From: Weissella oryzae SG25
GTDB lineage: Bacteria > Bacillota > Bacilli > Lactobacillales > Lactobacillaceae
Length of the DNA stretch: 64,000 nucleotides
Reading direction: 5' to 3'
Assembly: GCF_000691805.2 (NCBI RefSeq)
Contig: NZ_DF820488.1
Span: 62,001 to 126,000 of the forward strand
The notes beneath the pieces were generated by a model, which was not told the DNA's origin, did not search any database, and saw nothing but the letters and a program-made list of their open reading frames with translations. Position numbers and translations under genes: made by a program. This document shows, piece by piece, positions 16,496 to 25,384 of the stretch (position 1 is the first letter of the stretch; each line of letters starts with the position of its first letter).

Positions 16496-17213
16496 TATAT
16501 CCCCCTTTATCAAAGAAAATAGTGTGCACACTATAATTCAAACCATTTTCATTGAAATTTTATTACTATTGACCCAAACTGTAAAATCAAAAGTTATACA
16601 GTCAATATTAACGCACTCTTATTAAAAATATGATTATTCTTTGCAACTTTTATTGCCATCACGAAATAATTTCCAAAGTCACATTAAATTATATTTTTGA
16701 GTTTTCTTAGCTACTAGTAAAGTAATCCCTTATTTAACAAAAACCATGGACTGTAAGTAATTTATTTTCTCTTTAAGTAAGTGCGATAATTCCCAGTCGA
16801 TTATTGATACTATACAGGCTCTCATAAATGCATATTAATATTCATCATTCAAATTACTGACATCCAATAAATGATTACCAGTTCCTTGATTAGAGATCTA
16901 TAATTTCAGCCTTTGCCAATTGAACTACCCTTACAATCCATAGGAATAATCGTAAAGATATTTAGCACACCCACAGCTAGTTCTAATGTTGCATTAAGAT
17001 TTTCAGCAACTGCTGTAACATCGTCCAAAACCCAACCAGCTGAAATAGGACATGCAAAAATTGTTAAACCCGGTGGCGGGTATATCTTCGCCATCTTAAT
17101 CAGTTGTCATAATCACTACATTGTTGCTCTTCTTTGATGTATTACCAAGTGAAACATCAGCATAAAAAAGAAGCAGTCTTGTAAATTATGAATTACTGAA
17201 CTGCCCTTCAAAA
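16496..17213. other. intergenic stretch without a convincing gene
   Basis: About 720 bp. Short overlapping frames exist on both strands at 16906-17137, neither with a ribosome binding site. The minus-strand frame has an Ala/Val-rich centre and could be a fragment of a lost gene. I see no repeat or RNA. Confidence 0.5.
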
Positions 17214-18956
17214 TTAAATTTTCTTATTTAACACAGCCCGAAGTAATACGGGCTTAACAATTAATTGAATTGATTTTTTTGCTCGAGTAATACCACTATA
17301 AATCAGATTACGATTTAAATGCGGATAATTTTTGTCTATATAGAAAAAAACATTATCAATCGACAATCCTTGAACTTTATTTACTGTAGCTGTATAACCC
17401 AGTTCTAAATCCCGATATAATTCGTGAATATCTGGACTATACATACCAGCATTATAACCTGATGATGATTTTTCCATCAGATCAACAATTAGCAATCTAT
17501 TATCTAAGTCAGGCACGCGAATTTGTATCTTATAAGCATAGGTGGTTGGGGAATACTTTCAAAGATAACCCTATTTAAAGGTTCACCATTTTCATCATTA
17601 GGAAACAAGTCAACAATTTCAATTCGAGTTGCACCTCGCAAGTGAAAAGTATCTTTACTTGGGCGACCAGTTGTCCAATCATGGACCAATTGAGGAGATT
17701 CATAACCATTACTATTTCACCAGTATGGAGGGTAATTTTTTTGTCCGCGGATAGTCTAAGTTTCTGAGATGTTGGGAATAATAATTGATATTTTATTTGA
17801 ATTTTTTCTGCAAGGACTCGACGCATCTCATTTGTTGGAACCAAAAGAATACTATCCAATCCGTGATTATTGGATATCTCAACAAATCTTTGTGCTAAAT
17901 ACTCTTCCACCTCATCCTCATTAAGAAAATCATCTTGCGATAAGAGCGCTACCGGCAAAAGCGTTGTCCTAGGTAATGAATAATGTTTTTTATATTCATT
18001 GGGGTCATTATTTAAGATTGCTCGTGAGAAATGAATAATATCATTTGAACCAGTTCTCTGTATAATTTCTAATTGTTTACTATCAAACAATATGTTTGCC
18101 TGTCGTAATAAATTGAAAAGTCGTTGTGGGGGATTTTGAATAGCTGGTAATTGGTTTGGATCACCAATAAGAATAACTGGTGTTAAAGTTTCCAATGCAA
18201 ACAGCGCAACATCCAGAAGCGCAATTGCATTTGCCGCAAAAGACTCATCCACTACAATCAAATCATAGTGAGGAATCGTTTGTTGTTCATTATTAATGAG
18301 TCGTCCAAATTGAGCAATTTCTAAAGAATCTGCTGCCATTCGAAACATCCAACTGGTCAGGGTACTAACAGTAATCATATCGTCTCGATTACTTGATTGC
18401 AGTTTGTTGGCGGTCATGTCTTGATCAAATCGGGTTTCTCGCACTTGGTCAATCAATTGGTTAATATTTGTACTCGCTACATGAGTAGGCGTCAGTACAG
18501 CAGTTTGCAACTGATTATCTACTAGATGTTTAATTAATTCGCTGTTAAATATGATTTCCCGCTACCAGCTTGCCCAGTAATTGTTGCAAATAAGAATTGT
18601 TCTCCTGCTAATTGATTAAATATTAATTGCTGACTCCCGGTTAATGCTGGATCTTTTGATAAGTTTTGATAAACATAATGAATGTTGTTTTTACTTTCAT
18701 TTTTAAAATCTATGTTGGCTAAAAGTAACTCTAATCTTTTCAACCAAGCATCTTTACGAGGAATTGTTAAATCGATTTTTGGACTATTCTTAGTATCTTG
18801 CATGGCAAGTCTATAAAAATCACTTTGCTTGTTCATACTAGATAGAAGTTCTTGATAACTAACAATGTCAAATAGGTCACGTTTCATCTTATGATGAAAG
18901 AATGCTAGATTTTTTTCTGCATCCGTAAATAGCTCTGTATTTAATTTATTTCCCAT
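17214..18956 (-). pseudogene. RecD-like SF1 DNA helicase, broken by frameshifts
   Basis: Successive frames read one superfamily 1 helicase of about 570-580 residues. 18534-18956 gives the N-terminal domain and Walker A (ITGQAGSGKSYLT). 17575-18510 carries on with LTPTHVAST, Walker B (LIVVDES), motif III (ILIGDPNQLPAI) and motif IV. 17504-17689 and 17214-17516 give the 2B/SH3-like part and the C-terminal UvrD-like motifs (LGYTATVNKVQGLSID, YSGITRAKK). Frame changes occur near 18510-18535, 17700 and 17510. The joins are clean, so decay is recent or the sequence has errors. RecD2-like proteins unwind DNA 5' to 3'; this copy is probably inactive. Confidence 0.8.
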
Positions 18957-19480
18957 GTTCTAAATTATATCACCTAACTCTAATCCGCTATAATCAAGAT
19001 AATGATAAGTCACTATAACTCATTATCAGTAAACTTCACAATATATTAAGTTAGCTATGTTCATTAAAAGTAAAGCAATGTACATCAAATACTTACATTT
19101 CTAACTTTATAGCTGAGAAGCGCCGACCGCCTATATTAATTACCAATTATATATATCCTTGAAATCAGGACTCAAATAGCTGATATTCTTAGTATTATTA
19201 AATTTTTCATCAGATTGTTCAAATGATTTCAGCCTGTTTTGAAAACTTTCTAAATATCATTTTTTTCATGATTTTATTCTTGTAATCGGCTCGTTCTTAT
19301 GCATAAAGATCTTTTTATTAGGCATAATTTTTTCTTACTCATTTTTCTTGATTGATTGTTATCCCGTTCTTCAATAATCTTAGCAATTTGAGGAAACTTA
19401 TTAGGTGCAATCTTACGTATTTCTTATAGCTCGCTTCTTTTATCCATTTATGATTTATTACCCAAATTCGAACCATACCA
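18957..19480. other. intergenic stretch with degraded coding remnant
   Basis: Minus-strand codons near 19350-19450 (EIRKIAPNKFPQIAKIIEER) look protein-like, but the frame is broken by stops and has no start signal. Otherwise nothing is recognised. In the other DUF1310 locus this position holds the family A membrane protein, which is absent here. Confidence 0.4.
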
Positions 19481-19777
19481 TTACTCTAAGAATTTACACA
19501 AACGCGCTCTAGGAGTGATATTCGTTCCAATATATTTGTTTTCTTCTTTATTTATTCCAGCATTAAAGTTTAAGGCCTCGTCATCGTTGATAAATCCTTC
19601 AAATAAAACGCCGCCTGCGGGACTCTTATGTACAGTTTTATCAATAATTTGTATTTTATTGATTTTATGGTTAGGGTCACCTTTTGCTAAATGAGATAAT
19701 ATAACATTTTCTGTTTCTTTGCTATTTGCAACTTTTATCATCTCAGTCTGTAGGCGTGCACCTTCTGCTTCTATCAT
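19481..19777 (-). CDS. DUF1310-like protein, copy 2
   Basis: 98 residues, about nine in ten identical to the protein at 12093-12407 but ending a few residues earlier (CKFLE) because of a premature stop. Substitutions are scattered, so this is an older duplication than the near-identical 5' halves of the family A genes. The upstream dyad is kept at the same distance (70 bp). No partner gene follows. Role unknown, as for copy 1. Confidence 0.55.
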   Translation of the reverse strand: MIEAEGARLQTEMIKVANSKETENVILSHLAKGDPNHKINKIQIIDKTVHKSPAGGVLFEGFINDDEALNFNAGINKEENKYIGTNITPRARLCKFLE

Positions 19778-19846
19778 CTAAGTTTCTTCTCCTAAAACAC
19801 AACCAATTAAAAGCACAAAGTTAACTCCAGTTTAAGTATTTGAAAT

Positions 19847-19862
19847 TGTGATAATTTTAACA
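19847..19862. promoter_or_regulatory. recurrent dyad TGTGATAA-N2-TTAACA, copy 3
   Basis: TGTGATAATTTTAACA, 70 bp upstream of the second DUF1310-like gene. Its neighbours on both sides are conserved with copy 2, so these two copies are not independent evidence; the copy at 6644 is. Confidence 0.5.
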
Positions 19863-20202
19863 TTATAAACTATAATACAAAATTATGCTAGTAAGATATT
19901 CATCGACTGTCCAATATATATTGTAAAAAGAATAAAGATATAAATATTCTTATACTTGTTTCAGTTTATTAATAATGCGGTTACCGTAGTCAATAATTAT
20001 CATTTAATTGTAATTTCAGATGAAGTTGACAGTGCTTCCTTTTTTAGAGCTTCTTGCTCTTCAAAACAATAGTTATATCTAACATCAAGCTAAACATTAG
20101 TAAACTAATATTTTACTTAGCTTTGCCAAATAATTTTAAAATAGTTTATCTACCAATCTCATAAACTATGAGATGAGTAATCTGCAAAATAATAACTAAC
20201 TA

Positions 20203-20255
20203 AAGAGTTGCTTAACTTTAAATCAAAATGTGATTTGAAGTTAAGTAGCTCTTTT
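20203..20255. terminator. terminator after the MFS-LPDTG chimera
   Basis: Long stem AAAGAG-T-GCTTAACTT...AAGTTAAG...CTCTTTT with runs of A and T at the ends. The stretch 19986-20202 shows no gene. Confidence 0.7.
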
Positions 20256-20307
20256 AGACTACATTTTAAGTATTAGTTACTAATCAAATAATTTCAAAAT
20301 TTAAATA

Positions 20308-21066
20308 TCATTTTCGACGCTTGATTCCTAATAATACTAACAACAGAAATAATTCACCAAGCATCTGTACTGATTCATTATTCAACATACCAGTATCTGG
20401 TAATGAATCATTATGTGGAAAATTACTCCAATCATTGTTTGAGTCTGAGATTGAATCATTATCTGAGCTTGATTCACTTGCTGAATCAGAATGAAATTCA
20501 CTAGCTAAAATTGAGTTTGAATCAGATTCTGATTCAGACTCAACATCTGGTAAAGTGCCTAATTCAATTCTATATTCGTCCCCTGAAATCCCACTCTTTA
20601 ACCACCCTCCAAGCAATAAGCCAAAACTAGACCCAATTCCAGCGGTAGCCCCATAATAAGCAATTGCCCTGCTACGCATTTCGCCAGTATAGTTATCCAT
20701 TAATAATGCGAGCGAAGTTGGTGCTATTATTGCTGAACCAATTCCTTGAATCGCCCGGGCAACAATTATCATGACAGCTGAATTAGACAGACCAACAAAC
20801 AAACTAGCCATGCCAAAAATTAGTAGTCCTGTAATAAAAATCTTTTTTCTACCAATTAAGTCTCCCAGCCGGCCAGCCAATAGCAAAAAGCCACCAAATG
20901 TAATGGTATAAGCATTTGACACCCAGGCTAATATTGCTTGACTCATATTAAGATCATTGGCAATCTTAACGGTACTTGTGAAAATAATAGAATTATCCAT
21001 TAAAATTAAAAAATATGAAAATAGAATAATGAATAAAGTTACTCCAAACTTTTGTTTGTTAATCAT
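20308..21066 (-). CDS. chimeric protein: MFS exporter N-terminus fused to LPDTG wall-anchor tail
   Basis: 252 residues. Residues 1 to about 157 are the first five membrane spans of a DHA2 exporter, closely matching the protein at 1-1172 (GRLGDLIGRKKIFITG, GATAGIGSSFGLLLGGWL). At about position 20590 the frame passes into an acidic Ser/Asp/Glu-rich stretch (SESESDSNS, SDSASESSSDNDS) and ends in a sorting signal: LPDTG, a hydrophobic span (LGELFLLLVLLG) and KRRK. This is a precise joint between two unrelated genes. The MerR-type promoter and start remain intact, so it may be expressed. As a transporter it must be dead; as an anchored protein it lacks a signal peptide, though the exporter spans could insert. 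Most likely a deletion product. Confidence 0.8.
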   Translation of the reverse strand: MINKQKFGVTLFIILFSYFLILMDNSIIFTSTVKIANDLNMSQAILAWVSNAYTITFGGFLLLAGRLGDLIGRKKIFITGLLIFGMASLFVGLSNSAVMIIVARAIQGIGSAIIAPTSLALLMDNYTGEMRSRAIAYYGATAGIGSSFGLLLGGWLKSGISGDEYRIELGTLPDVESESESDSNSILASEFHSDSASESSSDNDSISDSNNDWSNFPHNDSLPDTGMLNNESVQMLGELFLLLVLLGIKRRK

Positions 21067-21097
21067 TTACTCGTCCCCTTAAACAAATTATGAGCTT

Positions 21098-21128
21098 AGT
21101 ATATTCTTTGATGTGAACTCCAAGGCAA
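21098..21128 (-). promoter_or_regulatory. MerR-type promoter of the chimeric gene
   Basis: TTGCCT (21123-21128) and TATACT (21098-21103) with a 19-bp spacer holding TTGGAGT-TC-ACATCAA, nearly the same as at 1705-1735. No merR gene is near either copy. Confidence 0.75.
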
Positions 21129-21146
21129 GCTTTTTTATTATTTCCA

Positions 21147-21178
21147 TAAAAAAACGAGCAACTCATTTGCTCGTTTTC
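21147..21178 (-). terminator. terminator of the DUF2255-SDR operon
   Basis: AAAACGAGCAA / TTTGCTCGTTTT hairpin just after the SDR stop codon. Confidence 0.7.
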
Positions 21179-21202
21179 AGATAATTATTAATAAACTAAT
21201 TA

Positions 21203-21951
21203 TTACCAAGGTTGTGCTGTCGGTCCAACCGTAAATTCACTCACATTGGTATCCTCAGGCTGATCAATCGCAAAGGCAATGACACTTGCAATTCGATCTG
21301 CCGAAATACCGTATTGGTCATACACTGCATTCATCCCTTTTGCTGCCTCTTTTGAAGTAATCGTATCTAGTAACTCAGTGTTAATTGCTGCTGGATAAAT
21401 GGTCGCAGTCCGAATATTATTTCCTTCAAGGGCTGATTCCATGCGAAGGGTCTCCATTAAATCACGTACAGCCCATTTCGTTGCGCCATAAACAGCTCTC
21501 CAGCCGGATAAGCCTTTAACCCTGCAACAGATGATGTAGCAATTACTTGACCGCTCTTTTGCTTAATGAATGCTGGTAGGGCAGCAGCGATACCATTTAG
21601 CACTCCTTTCAAATTTACATCAACCATTTGATTCCACTCTTCAACTTTTAACTCAGATAAATTTGAACTTGGCATCAAACCAGCGTTAAGAAAAATAACA
21701 TCAAATCTTCCAAACTCGCTTTTAGCCAAATCAACTAAATGCTGACTATCTTCAGCTTTTGTAACATCAGTGATTGCATATACTGCTTGACCACCAGCAT
21801 TTCGAATTTCATCAACTAATTTTACTAATTTACCTTCTCGCCGAGCGCCTAAGACAAGTTTGGCTCCTCTGTTAGCTAATAACTTTGCCGTGGCAGCTCC
21901 AATACCTGATGACGCCCCAGTAATTACCACTACTTTATTTTTAATTGTCAT
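21203..21951 (-). pseudogene. SDR family oxidoreductase, frameshifted
   Basis: Read across one frameshift this is a classical short-chain dehydrogenase of about 248 residues: cofactor loop TGASSGIG near residue 11, NAG motif, TSSVAG with the catalytic Ser. At 21496-21501 the bases GAGAG replace an expected GAG-free GCTGGAGCTG: a two-base duplication. The frame then ends after a short false tail, losing the YxxxK pair (YGATK lies in the other frame) and the C-terminus (21203-21457). So the enzyme is inactive unless the frame is restored. It follows the cupin gene and belongs to the LysR-controlled cluster. Confidence 0.85.
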
Positions 21952-21971
21952 GTTTCATTACTCCAAATATC

Positions 21972-22376
21972 CTATAGTTTATTATAAACACTATCGGTTA
22001 CCGCTTCTAACCATTCAGGTTCCCCAGTTGTGATTGCGATGTGCTCAAACCAACTATCCTTTTTCGCACCATGCCAGTGCTTTATACCATCATTTGTCAG
22101 AACCTTATCGCCCTTTTTTAAAGAAATCGCTGTTTTTCCTTCTTCTTGATACCAACCTTCGCCACCTGTTACTAACAATATTTGATACCCATTGTGATGA
22201 ATATGCCAGTTATTACGAGAACCCGGTTCAAAAGTTACTACACCCACCGATAAAGAATCATCTGGGGATGAAATTAACCCATTTAAAAGTGTCACGCCCG
22301 TGAAATATTGACTATAAGGATTCGGCACGCCTGGTCCAAAAATTGTTCCGTTTTGAATTTCACTATACTTACTCAT
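21972..22376 (-). CDS. cupin-domain protein
   Basis: 134 residues forming a single cupin barrel. The first metal motif is seen in GSRNNWHIHHNGYQILLVTGG (two His and downstream Glu/Gln positions) and the second in KHWHG. Small cupins of this kind sit beside carboxymuconolactone decarboxylases and SDR enzymes in many Firmicutes, and are supposed to act on quinones or other small aromatic or carbonyl compounds; the substrate is not known. It overlaps the end of the CMD gene by 8 bp, so the two are cotranslated. Confidence 0.88.
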   Translation of the reverse strand: MSKYSEIQNGTIFGPGVPNPYSQYFTGVTLLNGLISSPDDSLSVGVVTFEPGSRNNWHIHHNGYQILLVTGGEGWYQEEGKTAISLKKGDKVLTNDGIKHWHGAKKDSWFEHIAITTGEPEWLEAVTDSVYNKL

Positions 22377-22707
22377 CTTTTGTTACCTCTTCATTAAAAA
22401 TTGCTTTTGAGATGTTAAAGGCCGACCACGCTTTAGGCCAACCAACATAAAATGCTAAATGCGTAATAACTTCTGCAACATCGCTGGCGGTTAGTCCATT
22501 ATCCTTACCTTTTTTAATATGAAATGGAAGCTGTTCAAATGCTCCTGTCGCAATTAGGGCTGTTATTGTTATCAGGCTACGGTCTCTTGATGATAATTCT
22601 ACTTCTCGCGACCAGACTTGACCAAATAATACATCATCATTTAGCTCAGCAAATTTTGGCGCAAAATCACCTAGTGCGTCATGTCCAGCTGTTACTTTAT
22701 TTTCCAT
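22369..22707 (-). CDS. carboxymuconolactone decarboxylase family protein
   Basis: 112 residues of the AhpD/CMD fold. The core (VELSSRDRSLITITALIATG and PFHIKKGKDNGLTASDVAEVI) is typical of the gamma-carboxymuconolactone decarboxylase-like group. The CxxC of AhpD peroxidases is absent, so it is not a thiol peroxidase. I start it at the ATG at 22707, which has AGGAG six bases upstream. It stands between DUF2255 and cupin genes in an operon; such sets are often induced by quinones or oxidants. Exact activity unknown. Confidence 0.88.
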   Translation of the reverse strand: MENKVTAGHDALGDFAPKFAELNDDVLFGQVWSREVELSSRDRSLITITALIATGAFEQLPFHIKKGKDNGLTASDVAEVITHLAFYVGWPKAWSAFNISKAIFNEEVTKDE

Positions 22708-22715
22708 AATCACTC

Positions 22716-23096
22716 CTACCTTTGAATTATTACTCTAAGCGTTGCATTTTGTGGCCCCTCAGCAATCATCGGCGGCATATACACGCTATCTTGATATTTA
22801 GCTTTATATGCCTTATCAATTTTGTGAATCAAACTTTGCTCTGTGCTTGCATCAATATATGTAAAATTCACAGCATATTTTTGACCGTCGATTTGAATTT
22901 GACCATTACCTTGACTTAGTGCAGATTTAAACCACCGCGAGTTTTGACCATTCCAAGCTCGAATATAAATATCACGCTCTACCACAACAGACCAAATCCA
23001 CGTTGGTGTACCCAATGTCTTTTCATCTTGATAGTAAGGTGAAACGTAACAATCATCAGCTTTTGAAAATCTTTCAATTTCTGTATCAAATAGCAT
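22716..23096 (-). CDS. DUF2255 family protein
   Basis: 126 residues from the ATG at 23096 (GGAG six bases upstream). The pattern TPTWIWSVVVERDIYIRAWNG-xxSRWF is the DUF2255 signature, a small beta-barrel-like fold related to flavin-binding pyridoxamine oxidase-type proteins by its look; no activity has been shown to my knowledge. First gene of the operon DUF2255-CMD-cupin-SDR, divergent from lysR. The longer upstream frame has no ribosome binding site. Confidence 0.8.
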   Translation of the reverse strand: MLFDTEIERFSKADDCYVSPYYQDEKTLGTPTWIWSVVVERDIYIRAWNGQNSRWFKSALSQGNGQIQIDGQKYAVNFTYIDASTEQSLIHKIDKAYKAKYQDSVYMPPMIAEGPQNATLRVIIQR

Positions 23097-23163
23097 CGTT
23101 TGCTCCTTCTTTTTGAATATTTTTAATTTAATACAGTCAAACAACCATTACAATTCATTTGAT

Positions 23164-23181
23164 GTAATAGTAAACTATTAC
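23164..23181. promoter_or_regulatory. 18-bp perfect palindrome, candidate LysR operator
   Basis: GTAATAGT-AA-ACTATTAC is a perfect inverted repeat located 15 bp before the lysR start and 67 bp before the DUF2255 start. It contains the T-N11-A core expected for LysR binding. Confidence 0.7.
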
Positions 23182-23196
23182 ACGAGGTAATGCTTT

Positions 23197-24072
23197 ATGG
23201 AAATTAGAATGATGAAATATTTTTTAGCTGTTGCTACCACAGGGACGCTTACTGCAGCTGCTAAGAAATTAAACTTGACTCAGCCAGCTCTCTCACGCCA
23301 AATCCAAGTTTTAGAAACCGAACTTGGCGTGCAACTACTTGATCGGTCAAAAAAGCCATTACAGCTTACTGGTGAAGGAATCTATTTTGCAAAGCAAGCT
23401 GAAAGTATTTTGAATTTAACTGAAAAAACAAGTCAAAATTTGAAACAGAGAAATATTATTGCTGGCCAAATTACAATTGGTGCAGCTGAAACCTCACTAT
23501 TTACAGTGATTTTAGCAGGAATCAGCAATTTGCAAGATCAATATCCAGATGTGACCATCCATTTAATCTCTGGTAGTTTGAGCGATATGCTTGATAGCCT
23601 TGACCAAGGGTTAATTGATTTTCTATTTGCCCTAGATTTTAATTTGAAAGGGCAATATGACTACATTGATTTAAAAAGCACTGACACGCGCGGTGTTTAT
23701 CTCAATGAAAAACACGTACTCGCAAATCAAAAAGAACTTACCGGTGAGCAAATAGCTAATTATCCAATCGTTATTTCTAGAAACCCGATATGGTTGGACT
23801 ATCTTAGCTCAATTACGCATATGCCAACTGAAAATCTCAATATCCGGATGACATTTAACTTAATTGGTAATGCGAGTTTATATCCGATTTTCAATCAAGA
23901 GATTTTATTAATTGGTATCGAGGGCTTACCAATTAGTTCCGCGGTTAAATTCATACCTATAGCTCCGCAGATTCATTCTCATGCCACATTATTGTGGAAA
24001 AAAACTCAATTTCTATCTTCTCTGCATGAAGAATTTTTATATTTTATCAATCACGCAATTCTTGATAACTAA
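23197..24072 (+). CDS. LysR-family transcriptional regulator
   Basis: 291 residues. The N-terminal helix-turn-helix (LTAAAKKLNLTQPALSRQIQVL, about 18-40) is canonical, followed by the linker helix and an effector-binding domain beginning near ITIGAAETSLF. GAGG precedes the ATG. It is divergent from the DUF2255-CMD-cupin-SDR operon and very probably controls it through the palindrome at 23164-23181. The inducer is unknown; a quinone or aldehyde would fit the genes. Confidence 0.92.
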   Translation: MEIRMMKYFLAVATTGTLTAAAKKLNLTQPALSRQIQVLETELGVQLLDRSKKPLQLTGEGIYFAKQAESILNLTEKTSQNLKQRNIIAGQITIGAAETSLFTVILAGISNLQDQYPDVTIHLISGSLSDMLDSLDQGLIDFLFALDFNLKGQYDYIDLKSTDTRGVYLNEKHVLANQKELTGEQIANYPIVISRNPIWLDYLSSITHMPTENLNIRMTFNLIGNASLYPIFNQEILLIGIEGLPISSAVKFIPIAPQIHSHATLLWKKTQFLSSLHEEFLYFINHAILDN

Positions 24073-24073
24073 T

Positions 24074-24114
24074 CAAAAAAACGATGTGAGTTTAAAAAGT
24101 CACATCGTTTTTTA
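24074..24114. terminator. terminator after lysR
   Basis: AAAAAACGATGTGA / TCACATCGTTTTTT hairpin directly after the stop codon. 24115-24365 shows no gene. Confidence 0.8.
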
Positions 24115-24365
24115 CTATCATTCATTAACAGTTTTTTATTGGCATAAGTAATTATGATACTTAGTAGTCAAAATTAAATGGTCATTCTTTTTTCAATTCA
24201 GAACCGCTCCACTAAAGTGAATGATTGTTCAGTAATGGATTTAGAGTTCGAAAATGCTTACGTACCTAGTGGATAATATTCTTTTCATCAGTCACTTAAA
24301 TTTATTATAGAATCAAGCTAGTTGCTCTGTTGTTCCTTAATTTCCCAATGAAAATACATTAAATA

Positions 24366-24403
24366 AAAAGAAGGTTGAAACATAATTATTTCAACCTTCT
24401 TTA
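24366..24403 (-). terminator. terminator of the rgg-like gene
   Basis: AAAGAAGGTTGAAA / TTTCAACCTTCTTT hairpin with a T-run, right after the stop codon at 24404. Confidence 0.8.
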
Positions 24404-25267
24404 TTATTTGCTAAAGGTGCGTTCTGTCAATAAACGTTTTATTGCTGCTATTTCCACAATGTTTCGATTAATTTTTGAAAAGGCATACGCATCCCTAAGT
24501 AATTCATTAATCTCATCAACTGATACATTCCGCTTAATTGCGTTTTGTGCCTGTAAATAAACTGCTCTTGCCAGATAGTAAGTTACATGTTGCTCACTAA
24601 CTAAATCAATTAACGCGTTTAATAGAATGTCACTTGTCTCCAGATCGTGTTCTGAAAAGAATTCGGCTGTATAAAATAAAATTGATAATTTTCGCCAGAT
24701 TGTTCGTGCATGGTCATTTTTTAAACTCATTACATTTTCAAAGCTTTGCTCAAAATATTGCTCGGCTAGTTCCTCATTACCTTGTCGAGCATAAGCCATG
24801 CCAAGACCAGTATAGGCCAGATATAGATAGATTTCAGCATGTTTTGCCGGCTCAAGTACAATTGAATTCAACCGTAATATTGCCTGATTAACATCTTTTT
24901 CACTACAAATATCAACATATGACCGAACAAAGACATACCAATCATGTAAATCAGCTTGTTCTATTTTTGTTACATCAAGTTCATTCAAAATCGTATCGGC
25001 TGCTGCATACTCAGAAACAATTAACTTATATTCAGCGGCCGCTAATTTAGTTCGAATTATCTTTTCAGTTGAGGTCTCTTCGACTACAAATAAATCAGCC
25101 AAACTGATATCTAATCGATTGACCAGTTTGGTCAATATCTTAATGCTCGGAATTTTACCACCTGATTCAAACCGGCTAAGTGTTGCTTGTGTTGCAATCC
25201 CCTGAGCCAATTCATCTTGGGTTAATCCTGCTGCTAACCGAGCATCAATAAAGCTCTGAATATTCAT
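24404..25267 (-). CDS. Rgg/XRE-type regulator with TPR-like domain
   Basis: 287 residues. An N-terminal XRE helix-turn-helix (RLAAGLTQDELAQGIATQATLSRFE, about 9-33) is joined to repeated alpha-helices (LAYTGLGMAYARQGNEELAEQYFEQS) like the peptide-binding TPR domain of Rgg/PlcR/PrgX regulators. These sense small peptides in many Firmicutes; no adjacent peptide gene is convincing here. The ATG at 25267 has GGGAGG nine bases upstream; the in-frame extension to 25324 has no ribosome binding site. It lies 60 bp behind etfA and could be cotranscribed with it and regulate the operon. Confidence 0.82.
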   Translation of the reverse strand: MNIQSFIDARLAAGLTQDELAQGIATQATLSRFESGGKIPSIKILTKLVNRLDISLADLFVVEETSTEKIIRTKLAAAEYKLIVSEYAAADTILNELDVTKIEQADLHDWYVFVRSYVDICSEKDVNQAILRLNSIVLEPAKHAEIYLYLAYTGLGMAYARQGNEELAEQYFEQSFENVMSLKNDHARTIWRKLSILFYTAEFFSEHDLETSDILLNALIDLVSEQHVTYYLARAVYLQAQNAIKRNVSVDEINELLRDAYAFSKINRNIVEIAAIKRLLTERTFSK

Positions 25268-25384
25268 GCGTACAGACCTCCCACCAATTAAAAAGTTGTT
25301 GTTTAAAAACAAACTACTTTTCATTGCTTTATTTAACCTAGTTAATCCTATTTTACCAAATAACCGACCTAAATCTATAAGTAA

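Larger units (their letters stand above)
19481..19985 (-). repeat. duplicated block A2 (with 12093-12610)
   Basis: Second copy of the block described at 12093-12610: DUF1310-like gene, leader dyad, hairpin and the start of the region beyond. Confidence 0.75.

Noticed and set aside
16906-17137. Possible small bacteriocin-like peptide on either strand
   Set aside because: Neither frame has a ribosome binding site, a double-glycine leader or neighbouring transport or immunity genes. It is more likely a fragment of a lost gene.
25268-25324. In-frame 19-codon extension of the Rgg-like gene that ends in LIGG, resembling a short hydrophobic pheromone
   Set aside because: No stop codon separates it from the regulator, and no ribosome binding site precedes it; GGGAGG inside it serves the start at 25267.
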